Assembly: GCF_001485475.2 (NCBI RefSeq)
Contig: NZ_DF977003.1
Span: forward strand, 248,001-312,000
DNA length: 64,000 bases
Direction of reading: 5' to 3'
From: Tepidanaerobacter syntrophicus
GTDB taxonomy: Bacteria > Bacillota > Thermosediminibacteria > Thermosediminibacterales > Tepidanaerobacteraceae
The stretch's first letter is position 1, and each line of letters opens with the position of its first letter. Of the stretch, positions 46,454 to 55,514 are shown one piece after another. A model generated the notes under the pieces. That model was not told where the DNA came from. It saw only the letters and a list, made by a program, of their open reading frames with translations, and ran no database searches. The position numbers and the translations under genes are program-made.

Positions 46454-47425
46454 TTGTTTAAAGAGCTGTTAAATGATATCGAAGAAGAGCTTATGGTTTT
46501 AGAAGAAGATCTGCTCAAAACCATAAACACAAAAAGAATGCTCATAAGAAAACCTTTAGAAAACATGATAAATGCGGGTGGAAAAAGATTAAGGCCGGGT
46601 CTTGTCCTAACAGCTGCAAGATTTGGCAATTATGACTTCGAAAAAGCTAGACCATTAGCTCTTGCCGTAGAACTACTGCATATGGCATCCATGATTCATG
46701 ATGATATAGTTGATGATTCTCCCACAAGAAGAGGTATTCCCAGTATCCAGTCTGCCATTGGTAAAGATGCGGCTGTATACGCCGGCGACTATGTTTTTTG
46801 TAAGGTTTTTGAAATCCTGGCAAATGAACCTGCTTATGTGATGAAAGAGACTTCGAAAGCTATGAGTCAAGTCTGTGAAGGTGAAATAAAGCAAAAAGAA
46901 GATTTTTTCAATGTAGATTTGACGCTGAAGGACTATCTTTACCGAATTGAAAAAAAGACTGCAGTTTTGTTTGCTTTATCGGCAAAACTAGGAGCTTTCA
47001 GCTCGCAGGCTCCTTGCAAAACAGCAAAACAGTTGTATACTTATGGCATAAACGCAGGTATGGCTTTTCAAATGGCAGATGATCTTTCTGATTTTATCGC
47101 TGACTCTGAAAAATTAGGTAAGCCGAAGGGCTCAGACCTAAAATCCGGCGTTATAACACTGCCTGTGATATATGCTTTGAAGAAAAATGGGGAGAACCAA
47201 TATTTAAGGAGCATTCTTGAAACTAGAAACATAGGAGAGGGAGAATTTTCTGAAATAGTAAGAATAATAGAGATAGCAGGAGGATTCGCATACACTAGAA
47301 ATATGATAAATAGGTATGTTAAGAAGGCACAGGAAGCGCTTATGGCACTTCCGGACGTTCCGGCAAGAGAAATCCTAAATGCTTCAGCAAAAATTATAAT
47401 TGAGAATGTGAATAAAACAATCTAA
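46454..47425 (+). CDS. Long-chain polyprenyl diphosphate synthase (HepT/IspB type)
   Basis: 323 aa. First Asp-rich motif in IHDDIVDDSPTRRG (about residues 81-94) and second in MADDLSDF; GGKRLRPGL near the start. Makes the all-trans prenyl tail of menaquinone or a related lipid. TTG start at 46454; an ATG 5 bp upstream ends after three codons. Chain length cannot be read by eye. Confidence 0.9.
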   Translation: MFKELLNDIEEELMVLEEDLLKTINTKRMLIRKPLENMINAGGKRLRPGLVLTAARFGNYDFEKARPLALAVELLHMASMIHDDIVDDSPTRRGIPSIQSAIGKDAAVYAGDYVFCKVFEILANEPAYVMKETSKAMSQVCEGEIKQKEDFFNVDLTLKDYLYRIEKKTAVLFALSAKLGAFSSQAPCKTAKQLYTYGINAGMAFQMADDLSDFIADSEKLGKPKGSDLKSGVITLPVIYALKKNGENQYLRSILETRNIGEGEFSEIVRIIEIAGGFAYTRNMINRYVKKAQEALMALPDVPAREILNASAKIIIENVNKTI

Positions 47426-47524
47426 TACCTTCTTTCTTTTTTTAAAAATAAATTATATACTTATGTTATGAGAAATTAATAGTAACTACTAATACTTGAT
47501 ATTATATATTTTAGGAGGTTCCAT

Positions 47525-48598
47525 ATGAAATTACCAGAGCTTAAAATAGGCAATCTTGTTGCTAAAGTTCCCATTGTGCAAGGGGGAATGGGAGTTGGCA
47601 TATCACTTTCTTCTCTTGCTGGGAATGTAGCATTAAACGGAGGAATCGGTGTTATTTCCGCGGTTGAACCCGGGTTTAATGAGCCGGACCATTTTAGAAA
47701 TAAAAAAGAAGCAAATTTGAGAGCATTAAGGTCATATATACAAAAGGCAAAAGAAATATCCAAGGGTGGAATAATAGGCGTAAATATCATGGTAGTTTTG
47801 AACACTTTTGAGGAAATCGTGGTGGAAGCAGTAAAACAAAAAGTCGATATTATATTTTCAGGAGCAGGATTGCCACTGCGTTTGCCGCAATTTACAAAAG
47901 GGTCTGATACAAAAATTGTTCCTATTGTCTCTTCTGGACGGGCAGCTTCTGTAATTTGCAAGAGCTGGCATAAACATTATGACGTAGCACCTGATGCAAT
48001 TGTAGTGGAGGGTCCTAAAGCAGGAGGTCATCTTGGATTTTCGGAAGATGAAATCGATAAACCCGAGTTTCAACTTGAAAACATTTTAAAGGATGTATTA
48101 GAGGTAATCGAACCATACGAATTAATTTATAGGCGAAAAATACCGGTAATTGCCGCAGGCGGAGTCTATACCGGCAAGGACATTGTAGATCTAATAAAAA
48201 TGGGAGCTTCCGGCGTTCAAATGGGGACACGTTTCGTTGCAACATTTGAATGTGATGCTTCAGATAGATTTAAACAAGCATACCTAGATGCCAAATACGA
48301 GGATATTCAATTAATACACAGTCCTGTTGGGTTAATAGGCAGAGCGATACGAAATCAATTTTTAATTGATGTAGAAGCGGGCAAGAAAAAACCAATAAAA
48401 TGTATGATTAATTGCTTGAAGCCATGCAATCCGTCTAAAGCCCCATATTGTATAGCAGACGCCCTAATTAACGCCCAGAGGGGAAACTTTGATAAGGGAT
48501 TTGCCTTTGCGGGGGCAAATGTCTATAGAATCAGCGAAATAGTTCCGGTAAAAAAACTTATGGAAGAGCTTGTATCTGAAGCCGAATTATATTTTTAA
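47525..48598 (+). CDS. Nitronate monooxygenase / FabK-like FMN enzyme
   Basis: 357 aa TIM-barrel flavoprotein. PIVQGGMGVGIS at the start, GAGLPLRLPQF, EGPKAGGHLGF with the conserved His, and the FMN-phosphate loop (IAAGGVYTGKDIVDLIKMGASGVQMGT in part). Members are nitronate monooxygenases or enoyl-ACP reductase II; the C-terminal CMINCLKPCNPSKAPYC cysteine cluster is typical of the clostridial NMO-type subgroup and argues against plain FabK. No fab genes are nearby. RBS TAGGAGG. Confidence 0.82.
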   Translation: MKLPELKIGNLVAKVPIVQGGMGVGISLSSLAGNVALNGGIGVISAVEPGFNEPDHFRNKKEANLRALRSYIQKAKEISKGGIIGVNIMVVLNTFEEIVVEAVKQKVDIIFSGAGLPLRLPQFTKGSDTKIVPIVSSGRAASVICKSWHKHYDVAPDAIVVEGPKAGGHLGFSEDEIDKPEFQLENILKDVLEVIEPYELIYRRKIPVIAAGGVYTGKDIVDLIKMGASGVQMGTRFVATFECDASDRFKQAYLDAKYEDIQLIHSPVGLIGRAIRNQFLIDVEAGKKKPIKCMINCLKPCNPSKAPYCIADALINAQRGNFDKGFAFAGANVYRISEIVPVKKLMEELVSEAELYF

Positions 48599-48664
48599 CA
48601 TTTTTTACTTTTTTATGTTAAAATATAGACAACTAAAATTTATCCGGAAGAAGGTATTAAGAAT

Positions 48665-50086
48665 ATGAAAAAGCACTGCCGGCTGTTGAAAGATACACTT
48701 ACCATTGTTTTGATAACATTTCTCTCCGTAAACCTCTTACTATGCAGTAGCGCAAAGGCAGCCGAAGAAAAAGTCCCGGATGAGATATATTTTTTAATGC
48801 AGATGGAAAATTTTTTAAAGACAAACTACGTGGAAGATGTAAGCGACTTAGACCTTTTAAGAGGAGCTATAAAAGGGATGATTGAATCGCTAGACGACCC
48901 ATATTCTGAATATTTTACTCCAGAGGAATTTGAAGAGTTTAATGAAGAAGTAAGCGGGAATTTTGGAGGAATAGGAGTTATAATCACTTTAAAGGACAAA
49001 TATATAACTGTTGTTTCGGTAATAGAAGGAAGCCCGGCTGAAAAAGCGGGTATAAAGCCGGGAGATAAGTTAATTGAAATCGATGGTAGTAATGTAACTG
49101 ATTTACCTCTTTCAAGTATCTTAGATCGTATAAAAGGCGATAAGGGCACCATGGTAAACATTGGAGTCATAAGAGGCGAAGACAGACAAGTACTAAGGTT
49201 TGAAGTAGAGCGAGATATAATCAAAACAAATCCAATTACTGCCAAAATTTTAGGTCAGGGTATAGGGTATATAAAAATCAGCGAATTTAACGAGAACACC
49301 GTTGAAAACCTGGATAAGGCCCTTAATAGTTTCAAAAAAGGTGGGGTATTAGGTATAGTGTTAGATCTTCGCAATAATCCTGGAGGATATCTGGATCAAG
49401 CTGTGGAAGTGGCATCACGGTTTGTGCATAAGGGCCCCATAGTTAATATTGTTTCAAAAGACGGTACTATCCAATCATACAATTCTAACTCACAAGTATC
49501 TCCTTACCAGTTAGCGGTGCTTGTCAATGGCGGTTCAGCCAGCGCATCAGAAATATTGGCCGGAGCTATCAAGGATAGGGAAGCCGGGGTTTTGGTTGGA
49601 GAAAGAACATTTGGCAAAGGAATGGTTCAAAGAACACTGAGCCTTGGAACACTAGGTGGGATAAAACTTACTATAGCTCATTACACTACTCCAAATGGAA
49701 CAAACATAAATAAAACAGGAATAACTCCAGATATAGTTGTTGAAACAGACAAGACAAACCCGTTAAAAGACTTTGTGCCGTTAAATACTCAAAAAACCTT
49801 GAAATATGGAAATATCGGCCTTGATGTGTTGGCAGTTCAACAAAGACTGCAGTTTTTGAACTTGCTAGGCACTGCTCCTGACGGCGTATTTGGCCCTAGG
49901 ACACAGCAAGCAGTAAAGGCACTTCAGAAACAAGCTGGTATTTCTGCTACAGGCGTTGTTGACTCAAAATTTTATTCAGCTCTGAACGATGCTATATACA
50001 AAAAAATTGTTTCGCAAGAAGATATTCAGTTAAGAAAAGCAATTGATGTCCTAAAAGAAATGATTAAAAAGAGCAGAGCAGCTTAA
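48665..50086 (+). CDS. ctpA: S41 family C-terminal processing protease with peptidoglycan-binding domain
   Basis: 473 aa. N-terminal signal or anchor (about 8-33), PDZ domain (about 95-180, VIEGSPAEKAGIKPGDKLIEIDG), protease core with catalytic Ser in NGGSASASEILAG and Lys in GERTFGKG, then a PGB_1 domain (about 380-445, GLDVLAVQQRLQFLNL). Exported Ser/Lys protease probably held at the wall. A single gene by spacing. Confidence 0.93.
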   Translation: MKKHCRLLKDTLTIVLITFLSVNLLLCSSAKAAEEKVPDEIYFLMQMENFLKTNYVEDVSDLDLLRGAIKGMIESLDDPYSEYFTPEEFEEFNEEVSGNFGGIGVIITLKDKYITVVSVIEGSPAEKAGIKPGDKLIEIDGSNVTDLPLSSILDRIKGDKGTMVNIGVIRGEDRQVLRFEVERDIIKTNPITAKILGQGIGYIKISEFNENTVENLDKALNSFKKGGVLGIVLDLRNNPGGYLDQAVEVASRFVHKGPIVNIVSKDGTIQSYNSNSQVSPYQLAVLVNGGSASASEILAGAIKDREAGVLVGERTFGKGMVQRTLSLGTLGGIKLTIAHYTTPNGTNINKTGITPDIVVETDKTNPLKDFVPLNTQKTLKYGNIGLDVLAVQQRLQFLNLLGTAPDGVFGPRTQQAVKALQKQAGISATGVVDSKFYSALNDAIYKKIVSQEDIQLRKAIDVLKEMIKKSRAA

Positions 50087-50119
50087 ATATAATTACTACA
50101 GATGAAAAGGAAACTTTTA

Positions 50120-50809
50120 ATGGAAAAAAGCATGAAGTTACATGAAAAAGAGCAAGAACGTATAAATGAAATAATATCAGAATTAAGCAAGCTGTATCCA
50201 AATGCAACTACGGCGCTAAATCACAACAATCCCTTTCAATTGCTTATAGCAACGATTTTATCTGCCCAGTGTACTGATGAGCGAGTAAATAAAGTAACAG
50301 AAAAACTGTTTAAAAAATATAAGGGACCGGAAGATTTTGCGAAGGCAGACAGGGCTGAATTAGAAAATGATATAAGAGAATGCGGCTTGTTTAAAAACAA
50401 GAGCAAAAATATAATAGAAACCTCAAAAATACTTTTGGAAAAGTACAATAAACGAGTCCCTGACACTTTCGACGAGTTAATAAAACTTCCCGGCGTAGGA
50501 AGAAAAACTGCTAATGTGATTTTAGCCAACGCTTTTGGTAAACCTGCATTTGCAGTTGATACTCACGTATATAGGCTTGCTCACCGCCTAGGGTTTTCGG
50601 ATGAAAAAGACATAGTAAAGGTTGAAGAAGATTTAAAAAGAAAAATACCTGAAGATTTGTGGATAAAAGCGCATCACTGGTTGATTTATCATGGCCGCAA
50701 TGTTTGTCGTGCAAGGAAACCTTTATGCGATAATTGTTCACTTTCTAGTCTGTGTCCGAAGTCTTATGAAACAATAGAAGCTGATAAATGCTGTGAGCAA
50801 AACAGCTGA
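50120..50809 (+). CDS. nth: Endonuclease III
   Basis: About 229 aa. HhH motif with catalytic Lys (LPGVGRKTANVIL), catalytic Asp (FAVDTHVYRLAHRLG) and the 4Fe-4S ligands C-x6-C-x2-C-x5-C near the end. Base-excision repair glycosylase and AP lyase. ATG 50120 has AAAGGAAA at fair spacing; ATGs at 50102 and 50132 are alternatives. The 3' end overlaps the convergent DUF1405 gene by 72 bp. Confidence 0.93.
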   Translation: MEKSMKLHEKEQERINEIISELSKLYPNATTALNHNNPFQLLIATILSAQCTDERVNKVTEKLFKKYKGPEDFAKADRAELENDIRECGLFKNKSKNIIETSKILLEKYNKRVPDTFDELIKLPGVGRKTANVILANAFGKPAFAVDTHVYRLAHRLGFSDEKDIVKVEEDLKRKIPEDLWIKAHHWLIYHGRNVCRARKPLCDNCSLSSLCPKSYETIEADKCCEQNS

Positions 50810-51310
50810 TACAAGAGCTACTGTTTGCTGGTTTTCTGCAAAGAGCCAGGGATAGATTCCCAAAGTGTAATCTATGATATCACTTGATATCATGAGAATT
50901 ACAACAAGAAAAAAGTGTATCTTACTAAAGCTGCACTTGCTTATAAGCAAAAATCCTTCAATAGCCATACCCAGATGGGATAATGTAAGGTGAAAATTAG
51001 TAAATGAATAACCTTCACCTGTCAACAAAAAATGAGTGTTTATTACTGCAGCCCAGAGCCCATATTTTATGACCCAGCAAGATGCAAGAAGGGATACAAA
51101 GGGGCTGGGCTTCTTTATAATAATAAGCAATAAAGCAAGAGAAAAGAGCGAAGAAGCCGTAGGACTATCAGGTACAAAAATTCTAAGATATTCTGGAAAA
51201 GTCGATAATAACTGTGCTTTGTACCAATAAAAACCATAAATAGAACCAAAAAAGTTTATAAAAAACAATACTAAAAGAAACTTAGATTTTTTATCTTGCA
51301 AATTAGGCAA
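50738..51310 (-). CDS. DUF1405 family membrane protein (YpjA-like)
   Basis: 190 aa with about six membrane segments. FINFFGSIYGFYWY at the N-terminus and the FVPDSPTASSLF motif are typical of DUF1405. Function unknown. RBS on the minus strand is GGAGGG. It ends inside nth on the other strand, an unusual 72-bp tail-to-tail overlap. Confidence 0.85.
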   Translation of the reverse strand: MPNLQDKKSKFLLVLFFINFFGSIYGFYWYKAQLLSTFPEYLRIFVPDSPTASSLFSLALLLIIIKKPSPFVSLLASCWVIKYGLWAAVINTHFLLTGEGYSFTNFHLTLSHLGMAIEGFLLISKCSFSKIHFFLVVILMISSDIIDYTLGIYPWLFAENQQTVALVSAVLLTAFISFYCFIRLRTQTRK

Positions 51311-51412
51311 CCATATCCCTCCGTATCTTAAATATAATTATAACTATTATATTACACAAAATAAGAGAAATTTGCACCTGCAAGAATGAATTAAAACCAA
51401 AAACTTACAGCC

Positions 51413-51441
51413 TTGTTTTTTGTAAAAAGTTGTGCTATAAT
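51413..51441 (+). promoter_or_regulatory. Promoter of the ACT-hom-thrC-thrB operon
   Basis: TTGTTT (51413-51418), 17-bp spacer, TATAAT (51436-51441), 55 bp before the first start codon. No T-box or other leader is visible. Confidence 0.7.
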
Positions 51442-51495
51442 GTCTCTCATATATGAATACATGTTTTTACATTGTGAACATCGGGAGGCAGAAAC

Positions 51496-51939
51496 TTGGT
51501 CCAAAAAGGCGGCTATTATATCATTAAAGAAGAAATAATGCCGGAAATCTTAAAAAAAACTGTAAAAGCAAAAGAACTTTTAAGAAGCGGCAAAGCTAAG
51601 ACTGTCAATCAAGCAACTGAAATGGTGGGCATGAGCAGAAGTGCTTTTTACAAGTATAAAGACTATATTTTTCCTTTTTATGAAGCCAGCATGGGCAAGA
51701 TAGTGACAATTTCTTTACTTTTAGAGCATATACCCGGCATACTCTCGTCAATATTAGATGAAATAGCTAAGGCACATGGCAACATACTTACAATAAATCA
51801 AAATATACCCATTCAGAACATGGCAAGCGTCACTATTTCCTTTGAAACCGGCAACATGAACCAAAATATCGAAGAATTACTGGAAATGATTCAGAATAAA
51901 CAAGGCGTCCAAAAAGTCGACATAATTGCTCAAGGATAG
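51496..51939 (+). CDS. ACT domain protein (PheB/UPF0735 type)
   Basis: 147 aa. An N-terminal helical region (KAKELLRSGKAKTVNQATEMVGMSRSAFYKYKD) resembles a helix-turn-helix, and residues about 70-147 form an ACT domain. The family sits with hom-thrB in Firmicutes and may sense an amino acid, but a defined activity is lacking. TTG start, CGGGAGG upstream. Confidence 0.85.
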   Translation: MVQKGGYYIIKEEIMPEILKKTVKAKELLRSGKAKTVNQATEMVGMSRSAFYKYKDYIFPFYEASMGKIVTISLLLEHIPGILSSILDEIAKAHGNILTINQNIPIQNMASVTISFETGNMNQNIEELLEMIQNKQGVQKVDIIAQG

Positions 51940-51968
51940 ATTAAGGAAAATAGAAGGGAGACAGAGGA

Positions 51969-53240
51969 GTGGCTCAAATCGGAATTTTAGGTCTTGGTAC
52001 AGTAGGCACCGGGACGGTAGAACTTATAGAAAAAAATAATGACATAATTGAAAAAAGAATAAAGGAACGCATAGATATAAAAAAAATTCTTGTAAGACAG
52101 TCTAATAAAGAAAGACCAATAGCGCTCAAGGATAAAATTACCTATAGCTTTGACGATATATTAGATGATGAAGATATTTCAGTAATAGTTGAAGTTATGG
52201 GTGGCGAAGAGCCTGCCCTTACTTATATAAGAAAGGCATTAAACAAGGGAAAACATGTGGTTACCGCAAATAAAGAAGTTATTTCAAAACATGGAAATGA
52301 ATTACTGAAAATTGCAGCCGAAAAAAATGTAAATTTGCTGTTTGAAGCTAGTGTGGGCGGAGGTATACCTATAATAATGCCTTTAAAACAGTGCCTTGCG
52401 GCAAATGATATTTTTAAGGTTATGGGTATATTGAACGGCACCACAAATTATATTCTTACTCAAATGACAGAACAAAACAAAGACTTTGACGAAGCTTTAA
52501 AAGAGGCGCAAGCAGCCGGATACGCTGAAAGCGATCCTACAAATGATATAAAAGGCTTTGATGCCGCAAGAAAGCTTGCAATACTTTCATCTATAGCATT
52601 TAACACCAGGGTGATTCCGGAACAGGTTTATACCGAAGGAATCGATACCGTGACTCATTCGGATGTAATATATGCAGATGAATTAGGAGCTGTTATAAAA
52701 CTTGTTGCAATTGGCAAGAAGAACGAGGGCAGTGTTGAAGTTGCAGTAACTCCCGTGCTCTTGAAAAAAGATCATCCCTTAGCTAGTGTTTCAGGGACAT
52801 TTAATGCGATCATGGTAGAGGGAGATGCTGTAGGTCCGGTGATGTTTTACGGATTAGGAGCAGGAAAAATGCCAACTGCAAGTGCTGTTGTAAGTGATAT
52901 TATGGAAGCTGTGCGCAATAAAAATGGAAATAAAATATACTGCACCTGTTATGACAGCCTAAAAGTTTTAACGCCCGGTGAAACGGTTAGCGGATTTTAC
53001 TTAAGGCTTAAAGCGGTAGATAAGCCTGGTGTGCTCTCGAAAATAGCAGGGGCATTTGGAGAAAATCAAATCAGCTTGTCGAAAGTATTTCAAAAAAATA
53101 CCATAAATGGAACTGCAGAAATTGTTGTAGTTACATATAGCGTGCCGTTTAAGAATTTCCAAAAGGCTTTAGCTGAAATCAACAAATATGAGCAAATAGT
53201 AGAAATAGCAACAGCCATCAGGGTAGAGGGGGAGCTTTAG
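51969..53240 (+). CDS. hom: Homoserine dehydrogenase
   Basis: 423 aa. NAD(P)-binding GLGTVGTGTVELI at the start, the ANKEVIS motif, GGGIPII and the GFDAARKLAILS catalytic block, then a C-terminal ACT domain (about 345-423) that usually binds threonine. Reduces aspartate semialdehyde to homoserine. GTG start; abuts thrC. Confidence 0.95.
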   Translation: MAQIGILGLGTVGTGTVELIEKNNDIIEKRIKERIDIKKILVRQSNKERPIALKDKITYSFDDILDDEDISVIVEVMGGEEPALTYIRKALNKGKHVVTANKEVISKHGNELLKIAAEKNVNLLFEASVGGGIPIIMPLKQCLAANDIFKVMGILNGTTNYILTQMTEQNKDFDEALKEAQAAGYAESDPTNDIKGFDAARKLAILSSIAFNTRVIPEQVYTEGIDTVTHSDVIYADELGAVIKLVAIGKKNEGSVEVAVTPVLLKKDHPLASVSGTFNAIMVEGDAVGPVMFYGLGAGKMPTASAVVSDIMEAVRNKNGNKIYCTCYDSLKVLTPGETVSGFYLRLKAVDKPGVLSKIAGAFGENQISLSKVFQKNTINGTAEIVVVTYSVPFKNFQKALAEINKYEQIVEIATAIRVEGEL

Positions 53241-54302
53241 GTGATACAGAAAATAGGCGTTATCAATAATTACTTTTCATACTTACCGATCAGCGATAAA
53301 AAAAATATAATTACGCTCAACGAAGGAAATACGCCACTTCTCCGAGCAAAAAATCTAGAGGAGCACTTAGACACAAGAGCAAATATTTATTTAAAATATG
53401 AAGGCCTAAATCCTACAGGTTCTTTTAAAGATAGGGGAATGACAGTTGCAGTTTCAAAAGCGGTTGAAGATGGAGCTACTGCTGTAATTTGCGCATCTAC
53501 AGGCAATACATCTGCTTCGGCTGCGGCATATGCTGCAAAAGCGCGCCTAAAATGCGTAGTGCTTATTCCTAACGGTGCAATAGCTATGGGAAAACTGGCT
53601 CAGGCTATTGCATATGGAGCAAAAGTTATTGCTATAAACGGCAACTTTGATGATGCATTGAATATGGTCAGAGAAATTTCTTCCAAAAAACCTATAACAG
53701 TTGTAAATTCTATTAATCCTTATCGTATTGAAGGCCAAAAAACCGCCGCCTTTGAAATATGTGACGAACTTGGCAGTGCCCCGGATTACCTTGCTATACC
53801 TGTTGGAAATGCAGGAAACATAACAGCTTACTGGAAAGGATTTAAGGAGTATTATCATCTAAAAAAGACTGAAAAACTGCCGAAGATGATGGGTTTTCAG
53901 GCAGCAGGCGCAGCGCCAATTGTCGAGAACAGAATAATCGAAAAGCCAGAAACAATTGCTACTGCTATAAGAATAGGAAATCCTGCAAGCTGGAAATATG
54001 CAGTAGAAGCTGCTAATGAATCCGGCGGCAAGATACGGAAAGTAACTGATGAAGAAATACTTGAAGCATATAAACTTTTAGCAAGTAAAGAGGGTGTATT
54101 TGTAGAGCCGGCTTCAGCAGCCTCCTTTGCGGGCATAATAAAAATGATTAAAGAGAATGAACTAAAAGATGGTGATACAGTAGTTGCCGTGCTTACAGGG
54201 CATGGATTGAAGGATCCGGATACTGCAATCAAAAACGGAACCAGCCCAACTGTGATTGAGCCCCGGCTCGATATACTCGAAAATGAAATTTATGGGGAGT
54301 GA
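53241..54302 (+). CDS. thrC: Threonine synthase
   Basis: 353 aa, short PLP fold-type II form. PLP lysine in [10 protein letters not shown], phosphate or substrate loop [16 protein letters not shown], and [11 protein letters not shown] near the end. Converts phosphohomoserine to threonine. GTG start immediately after the hom stop, with GGGGGAG in the hom 3' end. Confidence 0.95.
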   Translation: MIQKIGVINNYFSYLPISDKKNIITLNEGNTPLLRAKNLEEHLDTRANIYLKYEGLNPTGSFKDRGMTVAVSKAVEDGATAVICASTGNTSASAAAYAAKARLKCVVLIPNGAIAMGKLAQAIAYGAKVIAINGNFDDALNMVREISSKKPITVVNSINPYRIEGQKTAAFEICDELGSAPDYLAIPVGNAGNITAYWKGFKEYYHLKKTEKLPKMMGFQAAGAAPIVENRIIEKPETIATAIRIGNPASWKYAVEAANESGGKIRKVTDEEILEAYKLLASKEGVFVEPASAASFAGIIKMIKENELKDGDTVVAVLTGHGLKDPDTAIKNGTSPTVIEPRLDILENEIYGE

Positions 54303-54307
54303 GAAAT

Positions 54308-55198
54308 GTGATAAAAATACAAGTACCTGCTACAACGGCAAACTTTGGTCCCGGCTTTGATTGCCTAGGAGCATCTCTAGGATTGTATAACTATATAGAA
54401 ATGGGATTTTCAGATGAGCCGATTGTAGAGGTAAGGGGAGAAGGAAAGGAAGAGATTCCTACTGATGAAACTAACTTGGTTTATCAAGCGGGCCTGAAAG
54501 TGCTTGAATTGGCAGGTGTAGATAAACATCTAAAGATAGTTCTTGAAAATAACATTCCTATAGCTAGAGGGCTTGGGAGCAGCGCAGCATGTATAGTAGG
54601 TGGTTTGAAAGCTGCTAACCGCCTTGTGGGAGATGCTTTTGATAATATCGAGCTAATACGAATTGCAACACAGATGGAAGGACATCCTGACAATGTGGTT
54701 CCCGCAACTTTTGGTGGTTTTTGCTTATCCATGATACATGAAAATAGAATAATTTATAAAACTTTTCCGATGCCATTTTGGCTCCAATTTGTGGTTTGCA
54801 TACCGGAGTTTGAGCTAAAGACCGAAGATGCAAGAAAAATATTACCTAAAGAAATTAAATTTCAAGATGCCGTGTTTAACATCGGTCGTGTTGCGATGTT
54901 AGTGGCTGCTATGGCAAGGGGCGACTTTACTGATATGGATATTTTTTGTCAGGACAGGCTCCATCAGCCATATAGAAGCCGCCTGATTCCAGGTATGGAT
55001 GAAATACTTGCCACAGTAAGATCAAAAGGCGCATATGCAGGCTTTTTAAGTGGCTCAGGCCCTTCAGTTGTATGCCTGAGTTTAAGAGAAAGATCTGATG
55101 CCTTAGGCGAACACATGGTAGAAATATTTTCTAAAAATGGTATTAAGTCTTCCTACAAAGTGCTGTCTCCGGATTCTACAGGCGCAAGATTTTTGTAA
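54308..55198 (+). CDS. thrB: Homoserine kinase
   Basis: About 296 aa GHMP kinase. PATTANFGPGFDCLG at the N-terminus and the ATP loop PIARGLGSSAACIVGG; C-terminal GSGPSVVCL. GTG 54308 is chosen because GGGGAG is about 8 bp upstream and the result fits the family's usual start; GTG 54299 would overlap thrC by 4 bp. Completes the threonine branch hom-thrC-thrB. Confidence 0.94.
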   Translation: MIKIQVPATTANFGPGFDCLGASLGLYNYIEMGFSDEPIVEVRGEGKEEIPTDETNLVYQAGLKVLELAGVDKHLKIVLENNIPIARGLGSSAACIVGGLKAANRLVGDAFDNIELIRIATQMEGHPDNVVPATFGGFCLSMIHENRIIYKTFPMPFWLQFVVCIPEFELKTEDARKILPKEIKFQDAVFNIGRVAMLVAAMARGDFTDMDIFCQDRLHQPYRSRLIPGMDEILATVRSKGAYAGFLSGSGPSVVCLSLRERSDALGEHMVEIFSKNGIKSSYKVLSPDSTGARFL

Positions 55199-55219
55199 AA
55201 ATCAAATTCGCTAAAGGGC

Positions 55220-55248
55220 TTGAAATTGTCTCTCCTTTGTTTTATAAT
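55220..55248 (+). promoter_or_regulatory. Promoter of tRNA-Pro
   Basis: TTGAAA (55220-55225), 17-bp spacer, TATAAT (55243-55248), 19 bp before the tRNA. Strong consensus. Confidence 0.75.
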
Positions 55249-55267
55249 AGTAAATGCGTGATGATAT

Positions 55268-55344
55268 CTGGGTGTGGCGCAGTTTGGTAGCGCGCTAGAA
55301 TGGGGTTCTAGAGGCCGGGGGTTCAAGTCCCCCCACTCAGACCA
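55268..55344 (+). tRNA. tRNA-Pro (anticodon GGG), intact; integration site of the adjacent element
   Basis: Full cloverleaf: the seven acceptor pairs CTGGGTG/CACTCAG close (one G-T), D-arm with GGTAGCGCG, anticodon stem CTAGA/TCTAG with loop ATGGGGT (anticodon GGG), T-arm GGGGGTTCAAGTCCCCC, and an encoded CCA end. Its 3' part is copied at 60616-60664, so it is the insertion site of a mobile element; the integrated left end restores the gene. Confidence 0.96.
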
Positions 55345-55346
55345 TT
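55298..55346 (+). repeat. attL: 49-bp direct repeat in the tRNA-Pro 3' end
   Basis: Starts at GAATGGGG in the anticodon arm and runs two bases past CCA. Identical over 49 bp to 60616-60664. This length and position within a tRNA are usual for tyrosine integrase core sites. Confidence 0.93.
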
Positions 55347-55471
55347 TTAAAGAATATCTAAGGTTACAGCAGTTATCCACAGGCTAAAAAGTAAAATGGC
55401 CAGTGCAAGTATCATTTTTAAGTGCCATGACTGCTTTACCTTGTAAAAATATAGGACAGCTTTAATGTAAA

Positions 55472-55487
55472 TTTAGTGTAAGCCGTT
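55472..55487 (+). repeat. Candidate left arm-type integrase site
   Basis: TTTAGTGTAAGCCGTT matches the reverse complement of 60552-60567 at 15 of 16 bases. A related TTTAATGTAA lies just left of it at 55461-55470. Paired inverted sites about 50-125 bp inside both att repeats fit integrase arm binding. Confidence 0.55.
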
Positions 55488-55514
55488 TACCGGAAAGGAG
55501 GTAAGCGGTTTTTT
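55483..55514 (+). promoter_or_regulatory. Terminator-like hairpin containing the integrase ribosome site
   Basis: CCGTTTACC (55483-55491) pairs with GGTAAGCGG (55500-55508), one G-U, followed by six T. The ribosome site GGAAAGGAGG fills the loop and the start of the 3' arm. The TTG start of the integrase overlaps the T run. It could terminate read-through from the tRNA side or gate integrase translation. Confidence 0.6.
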
